Shown: positions 36,808-45,379 of the stretch, one piece after another | How the letters are laid out: each line of letters starts with the position of its first letter | Numbering within the stretch: position 1 is the stretch's first letter | Origin: Dokdonia sp. Dokd-P16 | Lineage (GTDB): Bacteria > Bacteroidota > Bacteroidia > Flavobacteriales > Flavobacteriaceae | Direction of reading: 5' to 3' | Assembly (NCBI RefSeq): GCF_003095655.1 | Contig: NZ_CP029151.1 | Span: 3,409,001-3,473,000 of the forward strand | DNA: 64,000 nucleotides | Position numbers and translations under genes: made by a program | Notes under the pieces: generated by a model | The model's input: only the letters and a program-made list of their open reading frames with translations | Told to the model about the DNA's origin: nothing | The model's database searches: none

Positions 36808-37650
36808 ATGACCGATTTACTCCTTGTAGGTTTTGGGTTAGAATATGTGGATGCGGTTTTCCAAACCATCCAGAATAGTAGCTTCTCTCAATATACAATT
36901 GCAGGCATGAAAACTCTTGCTATACTCTTCTTTCTTGTCAATATACTCAAGAAATATAATGAAGGAATTGCAGACAAGGATGGTTATTCTTGGGGATTAA
37001 GTCCTGGAGAACTTGCTAAAAATTTTGCTATTGTAGTGCTTGTCATATTTTCGACGCAAGTCTTAGGCTTCTTTGATGCAATCTTAGTGTCTGTAGAAGG
37101 TCAGTACAGAAGCACGGCTCCTGCATTACTTCCTTTACAAATGCAAGACATACCCATCGAGGAAGATATAAGTCTAATCGATGCTGCTACAAACGCAATG
37201 ACCCTTCTATACGAGCTTCTAGTAACTCCGCTCTACGGTTTTAAAATGCTAGCATTTATCGCAGGGATGATTTTGTGGATATTAGATCTCTTTATCTATC
37301 CCCTATTTCTAGCAGAACGCTTTTTCCTTCTTGGCATTATGCAAGCCTTCTTTCCTCTTGTGATAAGTCTCGCTGTATTTGAAAAATTTAGGTCACTGGC
37401 TTATAACTTTTTTAAACTATACGCTGCTGTCTATATGCTTGTCCCTGCATTCTTTCTTGTCAATGTATTTGTAAATGCTATTTATACAGAAATCAACTCC
37501 AATTTCTGGAGTGAGCTTTTTGGAACAGATACCGCTCAAGGTTTTTTTGCTCCGGTAGTTCAGCTAGGCTCTGTAGGTTTTATCGTTTTTCTCAAATTCA
37601 AACTCTACAAGCGTGCTACTTCATTCACGCTACGTCTATTCAGCAATTAA
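36808..37650 (+). CDS. traJ: TraJ conjugation protein (VirB6-like)
   Basis: About 280 residues from the ATG at 36808 (MTDLLLVGFGLEYVDAVFQ). The longer frame upstream reads through traI. At least five membrane helices are visible, including MKTLAILFFLVNIL, FAIVVLVIFSTQVLGFFDAIL, MLAFIAGMILWILDLFIYPLFL and a cluster near FKLYAAVYMLVPAFFLVNVF. It is a polytopic inner-membrane channel component. Confidence 0.9.
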   Translation: MTDLLLVGFGLEYVDAVFQTIQNSSFSQYTIAGMKTLAILFFLVNILKKYNEGIADKDGYSWGLSPGELAKNFAIVVLVIFSTQVLGFFDAILVSVEGQYRSTAPALLPLQMQDIPIEEDISLIDAATNAMTLLYELLVTPLYGFKMLAFIAGMILWILDLFIYPLFLAERFFLLGIMQAFFPLVISLAVFEKFRSLAYNFFKLYAAVYMLVPAFFLVNVFVNAIYTEINSNFWSELFGTDTAQGFFAPVVQLGSVGFIVFLKFKLYKRATSFTLRLFSN

Positions 37651-37662
37651 ATCTGTTATACT

Positions 37663-38277
37663 ATGAAAACACCTTATAAGAATATAACTTCAGTGCTCAA
37701 GCTCAACCGTATTATTGTACTGAGTGTAATTGTATGCTCACTTGCCTCAAGTTCCTTCTCACTATGGATGGCATATAATACTAATGAGAAAGCGCTTAAC
37801 AATGCTTTTGCAATCAATACAGATGGAAGTGTCATACCGCTTAAACTAGTCACGCAGAAAGCAAATTTCCAAGTAGAAGCCCTGGCACATTTAGAACTCT
37901 TTCACCGCTATTTCTACAATATAGATGCTAGCAACTATGAGATTAATTTAGAAAAGGCTTTATGGCTAGGGAATAGCTCTGTAGACAATATTTACAGGCA
38001 AAAGAAATCTGATGGCGTATACAACAGATTATTACAATACTCTCTTGTTCAAAAAGTGTTACAAATTGAGTCACAATTAAAAGAAGAACACGGAGCATAC
38101 ACTTTTACTACAACCACCTCTTTTGAAATAAACCGAGGTACCATCGTAGATAGTTATGAACTCATAACTACGGGCTCATTAATAGTTGTGAATAGGAACT
38201 TCCCCAATAATCCTCACGGACTTTTAATCACAGATTACTTTGAAAGTAGTCTAAAAAAAATAAACAATGAAAATTGA
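37663..38277 (+). CDS. traK: TraK conjugation protein (VirB8-like)
   Basis: 204 residues. A short cytoplasmic N-terminus is followed by one membrane helix (IIVLSVIVCSLASSSFSLWMAY). The periplasmic domain contains ALAHLELFHRYFYNIDASNYEINLEKALWLG, a TraK family hallmark. It ends with a start/stop overlap of 11 bp with traM. Confidence 0.93.
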   Translation: MKTPYKNITSVLKLNRIIVLSVIVCSLASSSFSLWMAYNTNEKALNNAFAINTDGSVIPLKLVTQKANFQVEALAHLELFHRYFYNIDASNYEINLEKALWLGNSSVDNIYRQKKSDGVYNRLLQYSLVQKVLQIESQLKEEHGAYTFTTTTSFEINRGTIVDSYELITTGSLIVVNRNFPNNPHGLLITDYFESSLKKINNEN

Positions 38278-39193
38278 AAAAAACAAAATCGTATTTGCCT
38301 CAGTTCTTGCTGTCATCTTCATATTCCTTATAGCATATTCAATGCTATTAATGGGAGATGATGATATGGAGAGTGACAATCTTGAGCAATATCTTATCCC
38401 AGATATAAGTGACAATCAAAAAGAATACACTTCCAAGTTAGATGCTATTAATGATTTAAAAAAAGTCCGCGAGAACAACGCACCCAGCATCTATGATGAA
38501 AAGCTTATTGACTCACTAGGTTTTTACGATCCAGACTTACCCGAGAAAGAAAAAGAGCGTATCGTAGATAGCATTTACAATGCAGGTAACATAATCTATT
38601 CAGATAGGAATTACAGCAGTATAAAGGCAAAAAGAAATATTACAAAAAAGTCAAAAATTGATAGCGCTGAACAAGAAAGAGAACGAAAGATTAAAGTTAA
38701 AGAACTAGGTCTGGAGCATCAGCTCTTCTTTGCTGCAGCTCCAAAGCCCAATGTATCAGACAATTCAGGTACGACAGATAAAGCTATCTATGTTGTAGTT
38801 GATGGCAGCCAAGTAGTACAATCTAATTCTCGCATCCGTATGCGATTAATAAAGGATGCTATAATAAATGATAAGAGAATAGCTAAGAATACCCCTATTT
38901 ATGGCTTTATAAGCTTCCAACCCAATCGGGTGCTTATATCTATTGAGGCTATAAATCACGCTCCTACTAGTTTAAAAGCTTTTGATTTACAGGATGGTAG
39001 TGAAGGCATCTACATAGAGAACAACTTCCGAGCAGAAGTAACTAGTGAGGTCGTAGAGGATGTGCTTCAGGATATAAATATTCCTAGCGTTCCACAAGTG
39101 AGTGGTATTACAAAACTCTTAAAACAGAAAAATCGTAACCTAAAAGTTACCGTACTGAACAATTATAAATTAATCCTTAAACCAAGCTTATGA
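38267..39193 (+). CDS. traM: TraM conjugation protein (VirB10-like)
   Basis: 308 residues. An N-terminal membrane helix (VFASVLAVIFIFLIAYSMLL) is followed by a low-complexity charged linker (about 90-150). The C-terminal VirB10-like domain contains IYVVVDGSQVVQSNSRIRMRLIKDAIINDKRIAKNTPIYGFISFQPNRVLI. It spans inner and outer membranes in the channel. A 4-bp overlap couples it to traN. Confidence 0.92.
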   Translation: MKIEKNKIVFASVLAVIFIFLIAYSMLLMGDDDMESDNLEQYLIPDISDNQKEYTSKLDAINDLKKVRENNAPSIYDEKLIDSLGFYDPDLPEKEKERIVDSIYNAGNIIYSDRNYSSIKAKRNITKKSKIDSAEQERERKIKVKELGLEHQLFFAAAPKPNVSDNSGTTDKAIYVVVDGSQVVQSNSRIRMRLIKDAIINDKRIAKNTPIYGFISFQPNRVLISIEAINHAPTSLKAFDLQDGSEGIYIENNFRAEVTSEVVEDVLQDINIPSVPQVSGITKLLKQKNRNLKVTVLNNYKLILKPSL

Positions 39194-40023
39194 AAACTGT
39201 GATACTTATAATGATCGTTGGATTTTCCGCTTTCGCGAAAGCGCAACAAACCTTACCACTAGATACCATTTATGCAAATGAATTTAAGAACGTAGCTCTC
39301 TTTTTTCCTGAACCAATCCGGCAAGGAATTACAGGCTCAGACAATTTTGTATTTACCTTCAATAGAGAAAAAGAACAATACTTTGGTTTACTGCAGGCGA
39401 AGCCAGGAAAAGAAAGTAATCTACTGGTAATCAATAACAAAGGCGCAATTTTTTCGTATCTTATACGCTATAAATCAGCACTTAGCAAGCTTAATTACTT
39501 TGTAGAAACATCAGAAAGTATAGGTAATGAAAATCCAAAGCTTTCAAAGGTTGACCAAGCTATAACAAAAGAAGCAGATATTAATAATAATAATACGTTC
39601 TACTACAATAAGTTTTGTGCCTATTTATTAGAAAAGAATCAGAGAATAGGAAGAATAAAAAATGTCAAAGAGAATATCGTATTGAGTGTCGAAAATATCG
39701 TTTTTGATAAAAATGAGCTTTACTTTGAAATACAAATCGAAAACAATTCAAGCCTAGATTATGATCTCAATTTTTTAAACCTCTCTATTGAAACGAGACA
39801 AAAAGGAAAGAAAAAATCTTTGCAAAGTATTGTCATAAAGCCCATGTACAAATTTGGACTACCATCCAGAATTGAAGCGAATCAAAAAACGAAGCTAATT
39901 TATGTCGTTCCAATGTTTTCGCTGAGTGATGACAGAAGAGCTGTATTAGAATTAAACGAACTCAATGGAGAACGAAATATTAAACTTAACGTATCACATA
40001 GATTTATTAATAATCCTAACTAA
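39190..40023 (+). CDS. traN: TraN conjugation protein (VirB9-like)
   Basis: 277 residues. The signal peptide MKTVILIMIVGFSAFAKAQ has its cleavage region AFAKA encoded by a perfect copy of the genome palindrome (39228-39243). The mature protein is beta-rich, with LDTIYANEFKNVALFFPEPIRQGITG and NFVFTFNREKEQYFGLLQAKPG, the normal TraN opening. It forms the outer-membrane end of the channel. Confidence 0.92.
   Translation: MKTVILIMIVGFSAFAKAQQTLPLDTIYANEFKNVALFFPEPIRQGITGSDNFVFTFNREKEQYFGLLQAKPGKESNLLVINNKGAIFSYLIRYKSALSKLNYFVETSESIGNENPKLSKVDQAITKEADINNNNTFYYNKFCAYLLEKNQRIGRIKNVKENIVLSVENIVFDKNELYFEIQIENNSSLDYDLNFLNLSIETRQKGKKKSLQSIVIKPMYKFGLPSRIEANQKTKLIYVVPMFSLSDDRRAVLELNELNGERNIKLNVSHRFINNPN
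39228..39243. repeat. palindrome inside the traN signal peptide
   Basis: CGCTTTCGCGAAAGCG. GCT TTC GCG AAA GCG supplies the signal peptidase recognition residues AFAKA. Confidence 0.92.
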
Positions 40024-40029
40024 TCCATT

Positions 40030-40395
40030 ATGAAATCATTTATCGCCGTTGCAATCTCTCTCTTATTTATCTCCTGTTCTGAAGATGTAAACCTCTCCCC
40101 TTCTAAAACTGCAGAAATAGTAGTTGAAAGCTTTTATCACAGAGATAACAATACCTTGAAAAAACACACTACAGCAGAAGGATTTACAAACCTAATGAGC
40201 ATTCAAAACTTGTTTCTGAAAGACAAAAATTCAGCTACAGCATTTAAGCTTATAAACGAAACCGTTGATGGCGAAATTGCTTGGGTACAATACTCCGTCG
40301 CTTACGACCCTAAGCCAAGTGTTTTTAAGTTAGTAAAAGAAAATGGCAGCTGGAAAGTTACTCATAAAGGACCTCGGGATAACGGGCCTTTTTGA
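40030..40395 (+). CDS. small lipoprotein (DUF4878-like)
   Basis: 121 residues. The signal with lipobox LFISC predicts a lipoprotein. The cystatin/NTF2-like body contains AEIVVESFYHRDNNTLKKHTTAEGF and WVQYSVAYDPKPSVFKLVKENGSWKV, which fits DUF4878 proteins found at the end of Bacteroidetes tra operons. Role in transfer unknown. The last codons double as a terminator hairpin, and its stop touches the stop of the opposing coupling-protein gene. Confidence 0.78.
   Translation: MKSFIAVAISLLFISCSEDVNLSPSKTAEIVVESFYHRDNNTLKKHTTAEGFTNLMSIQNLFLKDKNSATAFKLINETVDGEIAWVQYSVAYDPKPSVFKLVKENGSWKVTHKGPRDNGPF
40366..40393 (+). terminator. terminator embedded in the end of the lipoprotein gene
   Basis: AAAGGACC pairs with GGGCCTTT (one mismatch), followed by TT. 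It lies entirely within the last ten codons because the next gene on the other strand ends immediately after. Confidence 0.6.
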
Positions 40396-41985
40396 TTACT
40401 CAAACATCCCCCTAACCTCCTCATAAATTTGCTCAAAATTCTCTGCAAGATCAATTTCACTATACTGCGTTAAGCCATCAGGAAGCCCGCGCTCTATTTT
40501 CTGTAAGCTAAATTGCACTCGTTTATCCTTACCATCTGCATAGGTTATAAACTCCCCTTGCTTGAGTCTAAAAAATATGTCTGCTCTTATCTTAGGTATC
40601 TCCTTTTCTCCAGTGGTTACTCTAGTATCAAAATCTAGGTTATGTCCCCTACTCACACTCTTGGTGGGGTCTTTGATGATTTCAAAAAAGCGTTCATAAT
40701 ATTTAGCGGTATCAGGATCATTCACTTTACCAAAGAACTGATACGACAGATTACTTAAAATTGCTTTACTCGCTTTATCTCCATACATCATATCATTTTG
40801 AATCTTATCCTGCATCACATATACAGTGGCTATATCATAACTTCTAAGCGTCGCCGGAATGCGATGCATATTAAGCAGGCGTATCGTAGGAGCCTCTTCC
40901 ATTAATAGAAAAGAAGGCTGCTGTTTCCTAACACTCATTTGCTTTGTGATGGTATGTATAATGGTCGCAATCACAGGAGCATATGAGCTTTCATATTTTG
41001 GATTATTGACTATAGAAATTACTGCACGATTATCTCCGTGATTTAAGTTTAGAGGAACTTCATCTGCAGATAGTGTCATAAAGATTCGCTGTGTGCTTAT
41101 TCGCTTGAGTGCATTGGCCAGAGTGCTCTTTACTCCTGCTGTTTGTCGTTCTGAGTCTTTACCACTTATAAATGCATCTGCCATAGCTCTAGAAGTAGTA
41201 TTACTTTCTAGAAAATCAATCAGACTTGGGGTATCGAGTAGCTGGTAGACGGCTATTACGTGGGGCAATGTGCAATACTGAGGATAAGATACTTTTAGTT
41301 TCCAGATTAATCCACCTATCAAGCCCTCTGCTGCGTCATTGAAAAATTTAGTAGTACCCGTTGCTCCAGATTCTCTTTGCTCTAATAAATTCTCAATAAG
41401 GACACGAGAAACCTCATTCACGCTCTCCTCGTTCTCTAAGTATCTTGGAGCTATAGGATTTACCCGGTGGATGATTTTATCAAAGGAAATGATCTTAAAA
41501 GGGATATTACTATCCCTATAAAGTGGATAAGCCATTTCTGTCAGTTCAAAATCCTTATAGTCGTGTATGATTCCACAAAAGTTTTCTTTTCTAAAGTGTT
41601 TTAAAAATCCATACACTACACTCTCCGTTTTACCACTTCCTGCAGAGCCAATAATGGACACCCCACGCTTAATATTATCGATCTTAAATTTCCCTCTATC
41701 CGTAAGGAAACTCACTTGATATTTGCTGTCAGTAAATTGCTTCTTCTTAGATGTATTCCAGAAAACATATCCTATTACATTGAGAAGTAGCAAAGGACAA
41801 ACGTAGTACAGTAAAACAAGTAGGACTTCAAATTGGTCCTTCAAGAACCAATACAAACCAGCAATTCCTATTAAGCCAATAATAAAACCATAACGCGAGA
41901 GCTTATTGACAGTAAAAGTAAAAAGTGTAAATAAACCAATCACGTATACTATGGTTGTGAGAGTTTCAAATTCCATAACATTCAT
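40396..41985 (-). CDS. mobC: VirD4-type coupling ATPase
   Basis: 529 residues. Two or three N-terminal membrane helices precede the ATPase. Walker A is SIIGSAGSGKTESVVYGFL (about 111-129), Walker B PSFLLMEEAPTIRL (about 345-358) and the Gln motif VYVMQDKIQNDM. It recruits the relaxase-bound strand to the secretion channel. It is transcribed with the relaxase genes in the opposite direction from tra. Confidence 0.92.
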   Translation of the reverse strand: MNVMEFETLTTIVYVIGLFTLFTFTVNKLSRYGFIIGLIGIAGLYWFLKDQFEVLLVLLYYVCPLLLLNVIGYVFWNTSKKKQFTDSKYQVSFLTDRGKFKIDNIKRGVSIIGSAGSGKTESVVYGFLKHFRKENFCGIIHDYKDFELTEMAYPLYRDSNIPFKIISFDKIIHRVNPIAPRYLENEESVNEVSRVLIENLLEQRESGATGTTKFFNDAAEGLIGGLIWKLKVSYPQYCTLPHVIAVYQLLDTPSLIDFLESNTTSRAMADAFISGKDSERQTAGVKSTLANALKRISTQRIFMTLSADEVPLNLNHGDNRAVISIVNNPKYESSYAPVIATIIHTITKQMSVRKQQPSFLLMEEAPTIRLLNMHRIPATLRSYDIATVYVMQDKIQNDMMYGDKASKAILSNLSYQFFGKVNDPDTAKYYERFFEIIKDPTKSVSRGHNLDFDTRVTTGEKEIPKIRADIFFRLKQGEFITYADGKDKRVQFSLQKIERGLPDGLTQYSEIDLAENFEQIYEEVRGMFE

Positions 41986-41988
41986 TTT

Positions 41989-43020
41989 TTATATTCCTAT
42001 CGAACTTGAGCGTATTGCCACTTCTGCCCCTCGACGTAATCTTTTGAAGATTCTCAATGCAAGTTGCGCTTGGCTTGTAGGGATTGTGGGGATTACCGGA
42101 ACACCCGTAGCACTCATTAACTTAAACGCAGCAGCTTTTTCGTTAGGTGGTAATTGGAATAACGCTGCCATATAAAGGTTTGGGTTTTTTACGAAGTCCT
42201 TCCTAGCTTTGTAAGTCTCAGCAAAGTTGCGTTTGTATGCAAAAGTATTGTCAAATGTTTTTTCCGCTTTCGCGAAAAAGGCATCTCTATCAAAACCCCG
42301 TTTTACCATCTTACCGTTCATTTCTATCTCAGAAGATTTATACTTACTTCCAGGGGAGAGACTATATGAGTTAGACATATCCTTTCTACTTACTATGATG
42401 TGAATATGGCTCTGCTCTCCTCCTTTTTGCATTCCCTGAACAATTCTTTTCCCATCTTGTTGATGTGGAGCTTCCTTTTCCAATTTTGCGATTTCACGTT
42501 TTAATAGTTTTACATTCCCTTCCAGTGTTCCGTTTTCTATTCGTCGTATTTCATTTTTTAATTCCAGAATTTTAGAAGCAAATGGTTGGTTCTCTTTCAC
42601 TTCGATATCGGTACCCTTAAAGCTTCGTTGATGTTCTATTTTAGCAAAATACTTTATGTCATTTACGATCACAGGTCTCCCATTAATTTCACGATTAAAC
42701 GATGATGCATAATCCTTCATTAGCTCTCGCGTATATCGCTTTAAATCTTGAGAATTATTTGCTAATTTTTGTAATTCATATTTCGATGGGCTTACTGTGA
42801 TTGAGTAAAATTTAGGTTCTCTTTTCTTTAGTTTCGCTCCATTTCCATCGATCTCTTTTACTACTTCTTCTGCAGAAATTTCCTCACCATATTGATTAAA
42901 GAAGTGTTCCATTTCTCCAGGATTTAAACCTTCATTTTCTTTCTCCAGATACCCCACAAAATCTGCCGAACTTTGAGAGTAATCTCCGCCTAATTTCTGA
43001 GCTGTAATTGATACGTACAT
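41989..43020 (-). CDS. mobB: relaxase (MobB-type, DUF5712)
   Basis: 343 residues. The N-terminus MYVSITAQKLGGDYSQSSADFVGYLEKEN is typical of Bacteroidetes MobB/DUF5712 relaxases. The His-rich metal motif is GEQSHIHIIVSRKD (about 206-219), with Tyr candidates near FVGYLEK and KFYSITVSPSKYE. It nicks oriT and carries the transferred strand. A palindrome copy (42265-42278) encodes DAFFAKAEK. The gene begins 11 bp downstream of mobA. Confidence 0.86.
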   Translation of the reverse strand: MYVSITAQKLGGDYSQSSADFVGYLEKENEGLNPGEMEHFFNQYGEEISAEEVVKEIDGNGAKLKKREPKFYSITVSPSKYELQKLANNSQDLKRYTRELMKDYASSFNREINGRPVIVNDIKYFAKIEHQRSFKGTDIEVKENQPFASKILELKNEIRRIENGTLEGNVKLLKREIAKLEKEAPHQQDGKRIVQGMQKGGEQSHIHIIVSRKDMSNSYSLSPGSKYKSSEIEMNGKMVKRGFDRDAFFAKAEKTFDNTFAYKRNFAETYKARKDFVKNPNLYMAALFQLPPNEKAAAFKLMSATGVPVIPTIPTSQAQLALRIFKRLRRGAEVAIRSSSIGI

Positions 43021-43031
43021 AGCGCTCGATT

Positions 43032-43424
43032 TTAATCGGTATTTGTTGAATTCTGCTTTTCGCGAAAGCGTACTTGCTTTTTCTCTACTACATCATTTTG
43101 AGCATCATAGACTTCAAATAACGACTGCATCATGACAGCGGTAGGTTTAGTTTGTGTCTTCTCAACATCACGCATGATGGCAATTACAGCATTGATACGC
43201 TTTAATAATTTTGTTTCAATAGTCCTTCCAGTAGGCCCTAATTTTTCCTTTGGAGAGATCTCATTGTAGAAGAAAAAATCGAGCATGTGCTCCATAGTTT
43301 CCGTATGCGTTTTGAAGTGTGTTTTGGAAAATGTTTGAAAGCGCTTCGCTACTTTTCTTTTGAATCTAATTGTGATGAATGAGTCCATTTCTTTCGCTTT
43401 TTTGGAGATTTGACGTAAATCCAT
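43032..43424 (-). CDS. mobA: MobA-like relaxosome accessory protein (BfmA/BtgA family)
   Basis: 130 residues, basic N-terminus (FITIRFKRKVAKRFQTFSKTHFKTHTETMEHMLDFFFYNEI), a ribbon-helix-helix-like DNA-binding protein as in BfmA/BtgA. It would bind oriT, which is expected directly upstream (43425-43620). The 3' end carries a palindrome variant encoding RFREKQN. Confidence 0.82.
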   Translation of the reverse strand: MDLRQISKKAKEMDSFITIRFKRKVAKRFQTFSKTHFKTHTETMEHMLDFFFYNEISPKEKLGPTGRTIETKLLKRINAVIAIMRDVEKTQTKPTAVMMQSLFEVYDAQNDVVEKKQVRFREKQNSTNTD

Positions 43425-43821
43425 CCCTAATTACAAGTGCTAACAAGGCATTTGACGTAAAACAGCGAATTACGAAAGAACTAACAAATTATAAACAGCC
43501 GTATTTACTGGTGTTTATAAACAAAAAGGAGTGTTTAACATCGCGTAGCGTGTTACCCTCTTGCTACTCCTTTTCGTCACGCCCAAGCGTGACAAAATTT
43601 CGTACAATCTGGATCAAAAGCCAATTGTTATTTTAGGAAAAAAATTCCTAGTATGTAAAATATAGATGGATACTGTTACCGGCGAAAGTGTAATAATGGA
43701 TAACAATATGTAATAATTCATGCTGAATATCAGCAAACTAAAGATACTAAATTTACTTTACTAAAAGTGTACAATAAAAAAAGCTCCAAATAAATGGAGC
43801 CTTGTTGATTTACTTCTATCC
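43425..43821. other. candidate oriT region
   Basis: 397 bp directly upstream of mobA. It holds three nested structures: TTATAAACA (43489-43497) with TGTTTATAA (43512-43520); AAAAGGAGT (43524-43532) with ACTCCTTTT (43566-43574); and the hairpin GTCACGC-CCAA-GCGTGAC (43576-43593). No coding frame. Dense inverted repeats beside mobA/mobB are typical of oriT. The nick site cannot be placed. Confidence 0.6.
43774..43801 (-). terminator. terminator of the ssb-to-small-ORF operon
   Basis: GGCTCCA and TGGAGC pair on the minus strand, followed by TTTTTTTATT, 21 bp beyond the stop at 43822. Confidence 0.88.
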
Positions 43822-44019
43822 TCAAATTGTAAACACATATTTATAAGTATATAAATTCCGCTGTGCTTCTTCTTCTATTGTTTTTTCAAATGAAGTATTA
43901 TGTTCTTGGATGTATTTTCTAATATCTTCTCCAAACTTCTGCTTTACATCCTTTCTAGAATTTTCTAAAATTCTATGCTTCGCGTCCTCATTTAAGTCGT
44001 TAAAATTGAGATGTATCAT
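43822..44019 (-). CDS. small hypothetical element protein
   Basis: 65 residues, highly charged and helical (NDLNEDAKHRILENSRKDVKQKFGEDIRKYIQEH). Starts 3 bp after the preceding gene and is followed by a terminator, so it is a genuine last gene of the operon. I recall similar short proteins next to ssb in Bacteroidetes elements but no function. Confidence 0.65.
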   Translation of the reverse strand: MIHLNFNDLNEDAKHRILENSRKDVKQKFGEDIRKYIQEHNTSFEKTIEEEAQRNLYTYKYVFTI

Positions 44020-44022
44020 AGC

Positions 44023-44403
44023 TCAATATTCATTAGGTAACATTAACGTACCATCTACAAAAAACAACCGTAATTCATCCAGTGGAAAATCTGTAAAATC
44101 ATAAGAATGACTTTCCAAAATATTGTCATTCCCATCTCCATAAGTAATGATTGCTTCCTTTTTTAAAATGTCTTGTTGGCTCGTTTTAAAACGTTTAAAG
44201 TCTATAGTAATAAAGTAACTTTTATCAAGTAAACTTTTACCGATAATGGAGGAGTCTGTAAGTAACCAAAAGCAATTTGCTTTATTTACTAAATGAAGTA
44301 TTCCTTCTGTATATTTTGTTCCAAACAATGGGAGCGTATATATATTTTCTGAACCAGAAAATTGTTTTAATTCGAGCTCTAATTCTTTACCTTGCGTGTT
44401 CAT
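44023..44403 (-). CDS. DUF6876-like hypothetical protein
   Basis: 126 residues, soluble. Features LKQFSGSENIYTLPLFGTKYTEGILHLVNKANCFWLLTDSSIIGKS and ending FPLDELRLFFVDGTLMLPNEY are those of a family common in Bacteroidetes conjugative elements. Function unknown. It lies between ssb and a 65-residue protein. Confidence 0.65.
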   Translation of the reverse strand: MNTQGKELELELKQFSGSENIYTLPLFGTKYTEGILHLVNKANCFWLLTDSSIIGKSLLDKSYFITIDFKRFKTSQQDILKKEAIITYGDGNDNILESHSYDFTDFPLDELRLFFVDGTLMLPNEY

Positions 44404-44433
44404 AATTTTCTACTTTAATCTTAGTTAATAATG

Positions 44434-44471
44434 AAAAAGAGAGCGCATCCTTCGACGGTTACGCCCTCTTT
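44434..44471 (-). terminator. terminator after ssb
   Basis: AAAGAGGGCG and CGCTCTCTTT pair on the minus strand (one mismatch) with a TTTTTC tail. It lies between ssb and the DUF6876-like gene, so it may only attenuate. Confidence 0.7.
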
Positions 44472-44482
44472 GCTTTATAATA

Positions 44483-44827
44483 TTATTTGTCATTTTTACT
44501 ACCTAATAATAGAATTTCATCTGCCACTACTTCTGTAACATAGCGTTGGTTTCCATCTTCCGTAGTATAAGTCCTAGTTTTGAGTTTTCCCGAAATCCCA
44601 ACTTCCTTACCCTTTACGACATAGTTCTCTACAATTTCTGCAGTCTTTCCCCAGGCTACCACCGTATGCCAGTTAGTATCTGTTTGCTTTTCGCCTTTAG
44701 CATCTTTGTAATTCTCATTTGTAGCTACCGAAAAACGGGCTACCTTTTTCCCACTTTCTAGATTTGTGATTGTTGGCTCTTGTCCTACGTTCCCGATTAA
44801 CTGTACGTGATTTTTAATAGTGCTCAT
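44483..44827 (-). CDS. ssb: single-stranded DNA-binding protein
   Basis: 114 residues, an OB-fold SSB (HVQLIGNVGQEPTITNLESGKKVARFSVATNENYK, DTNWHTVVAWGKTAEIVENYVVKGKEVGISGKLKTRTYTTEDGNQRYVTEVVADEI). It lacks the acidic C-terminal DDDIPF-like tail of housekeeping SSB, as is common for plasmid or element copies. It coats transferred single strands. It overlaps the upstream 76-residue gene by 4 bp. Confidence 0.95.
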   Translation of the reverse strand: MSTIKNHVQLIGNVGQEPTITNLESGKKVARFSVATNENYKDAKGEKQTDTNWHTVVAWGKTAEIVENYVVKGKEVGISGKLKTRTYTTEDGNQRYVTEVVADEILLLGSKNDK

Positions 44828-45054
44828 GATAAAATATTTAAGTGATTAATAATTCCCCTACTGATTTGAAATAACTCAATTTTAAGGGGTGTTTGTTCTT
44901 TTCTTCTGTGCATAGCACAATGGATCAAGTGGGTCTTGTCCAGACTTTTCGTAAATAAATCAGGAGTGTTTGCGACGTAGTAAAACCCTTGGGTTTTCAA
45001 GGAAGTAGAAACCTTATTTTTTACTAAAACTCGTATAGTCTTGACAAGTTCCAT
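44824..45054 (-). CDS. small hypothetical protein upstream of ssb
   Basis: 76 residues. No motif I recognise; ends ISRGIINHLNILS. A 4-bp overlap with ssb (ATGA) supports that it is translated. Role unknown. Confidence 0.5.
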   Translation of the reverse strand: MELVKTIRVLVKNKVSTSLKTQGFYYVANTPDLFTKSLDKTHLIHCAMHRRKEQTPLKIELFQISRGIINHLNILS

Positions 45055-45379
45055 AAGGACATTAGCAATTCTCTTAAATCCGGATGTGTTTGAGCGTACC
45101 GACAGTTAAGCGAGATAAGCAGCTGGATTTATTTTAGAATTGGTTATGTCGTGCCTGTTTTTCGCTGTACCGAAAAACAACTAAGGCTTTATCCATTATA
45201 AACCCCTTAAAATCTGCAAGGAGTTAGTTTGATTTTTAAGAAGTTTTGAGGAAGCACTCAAGAAGGGCTTGCCAAAAATTATGTAAAGAAAATTAAAGTA
45301 AATCCTTTCCGTTTAAAGGCGGACGCTATTCACAATATTCGCTCAGGAATGAAGTGTTCCTATCGAGCTTGTGAGAATG

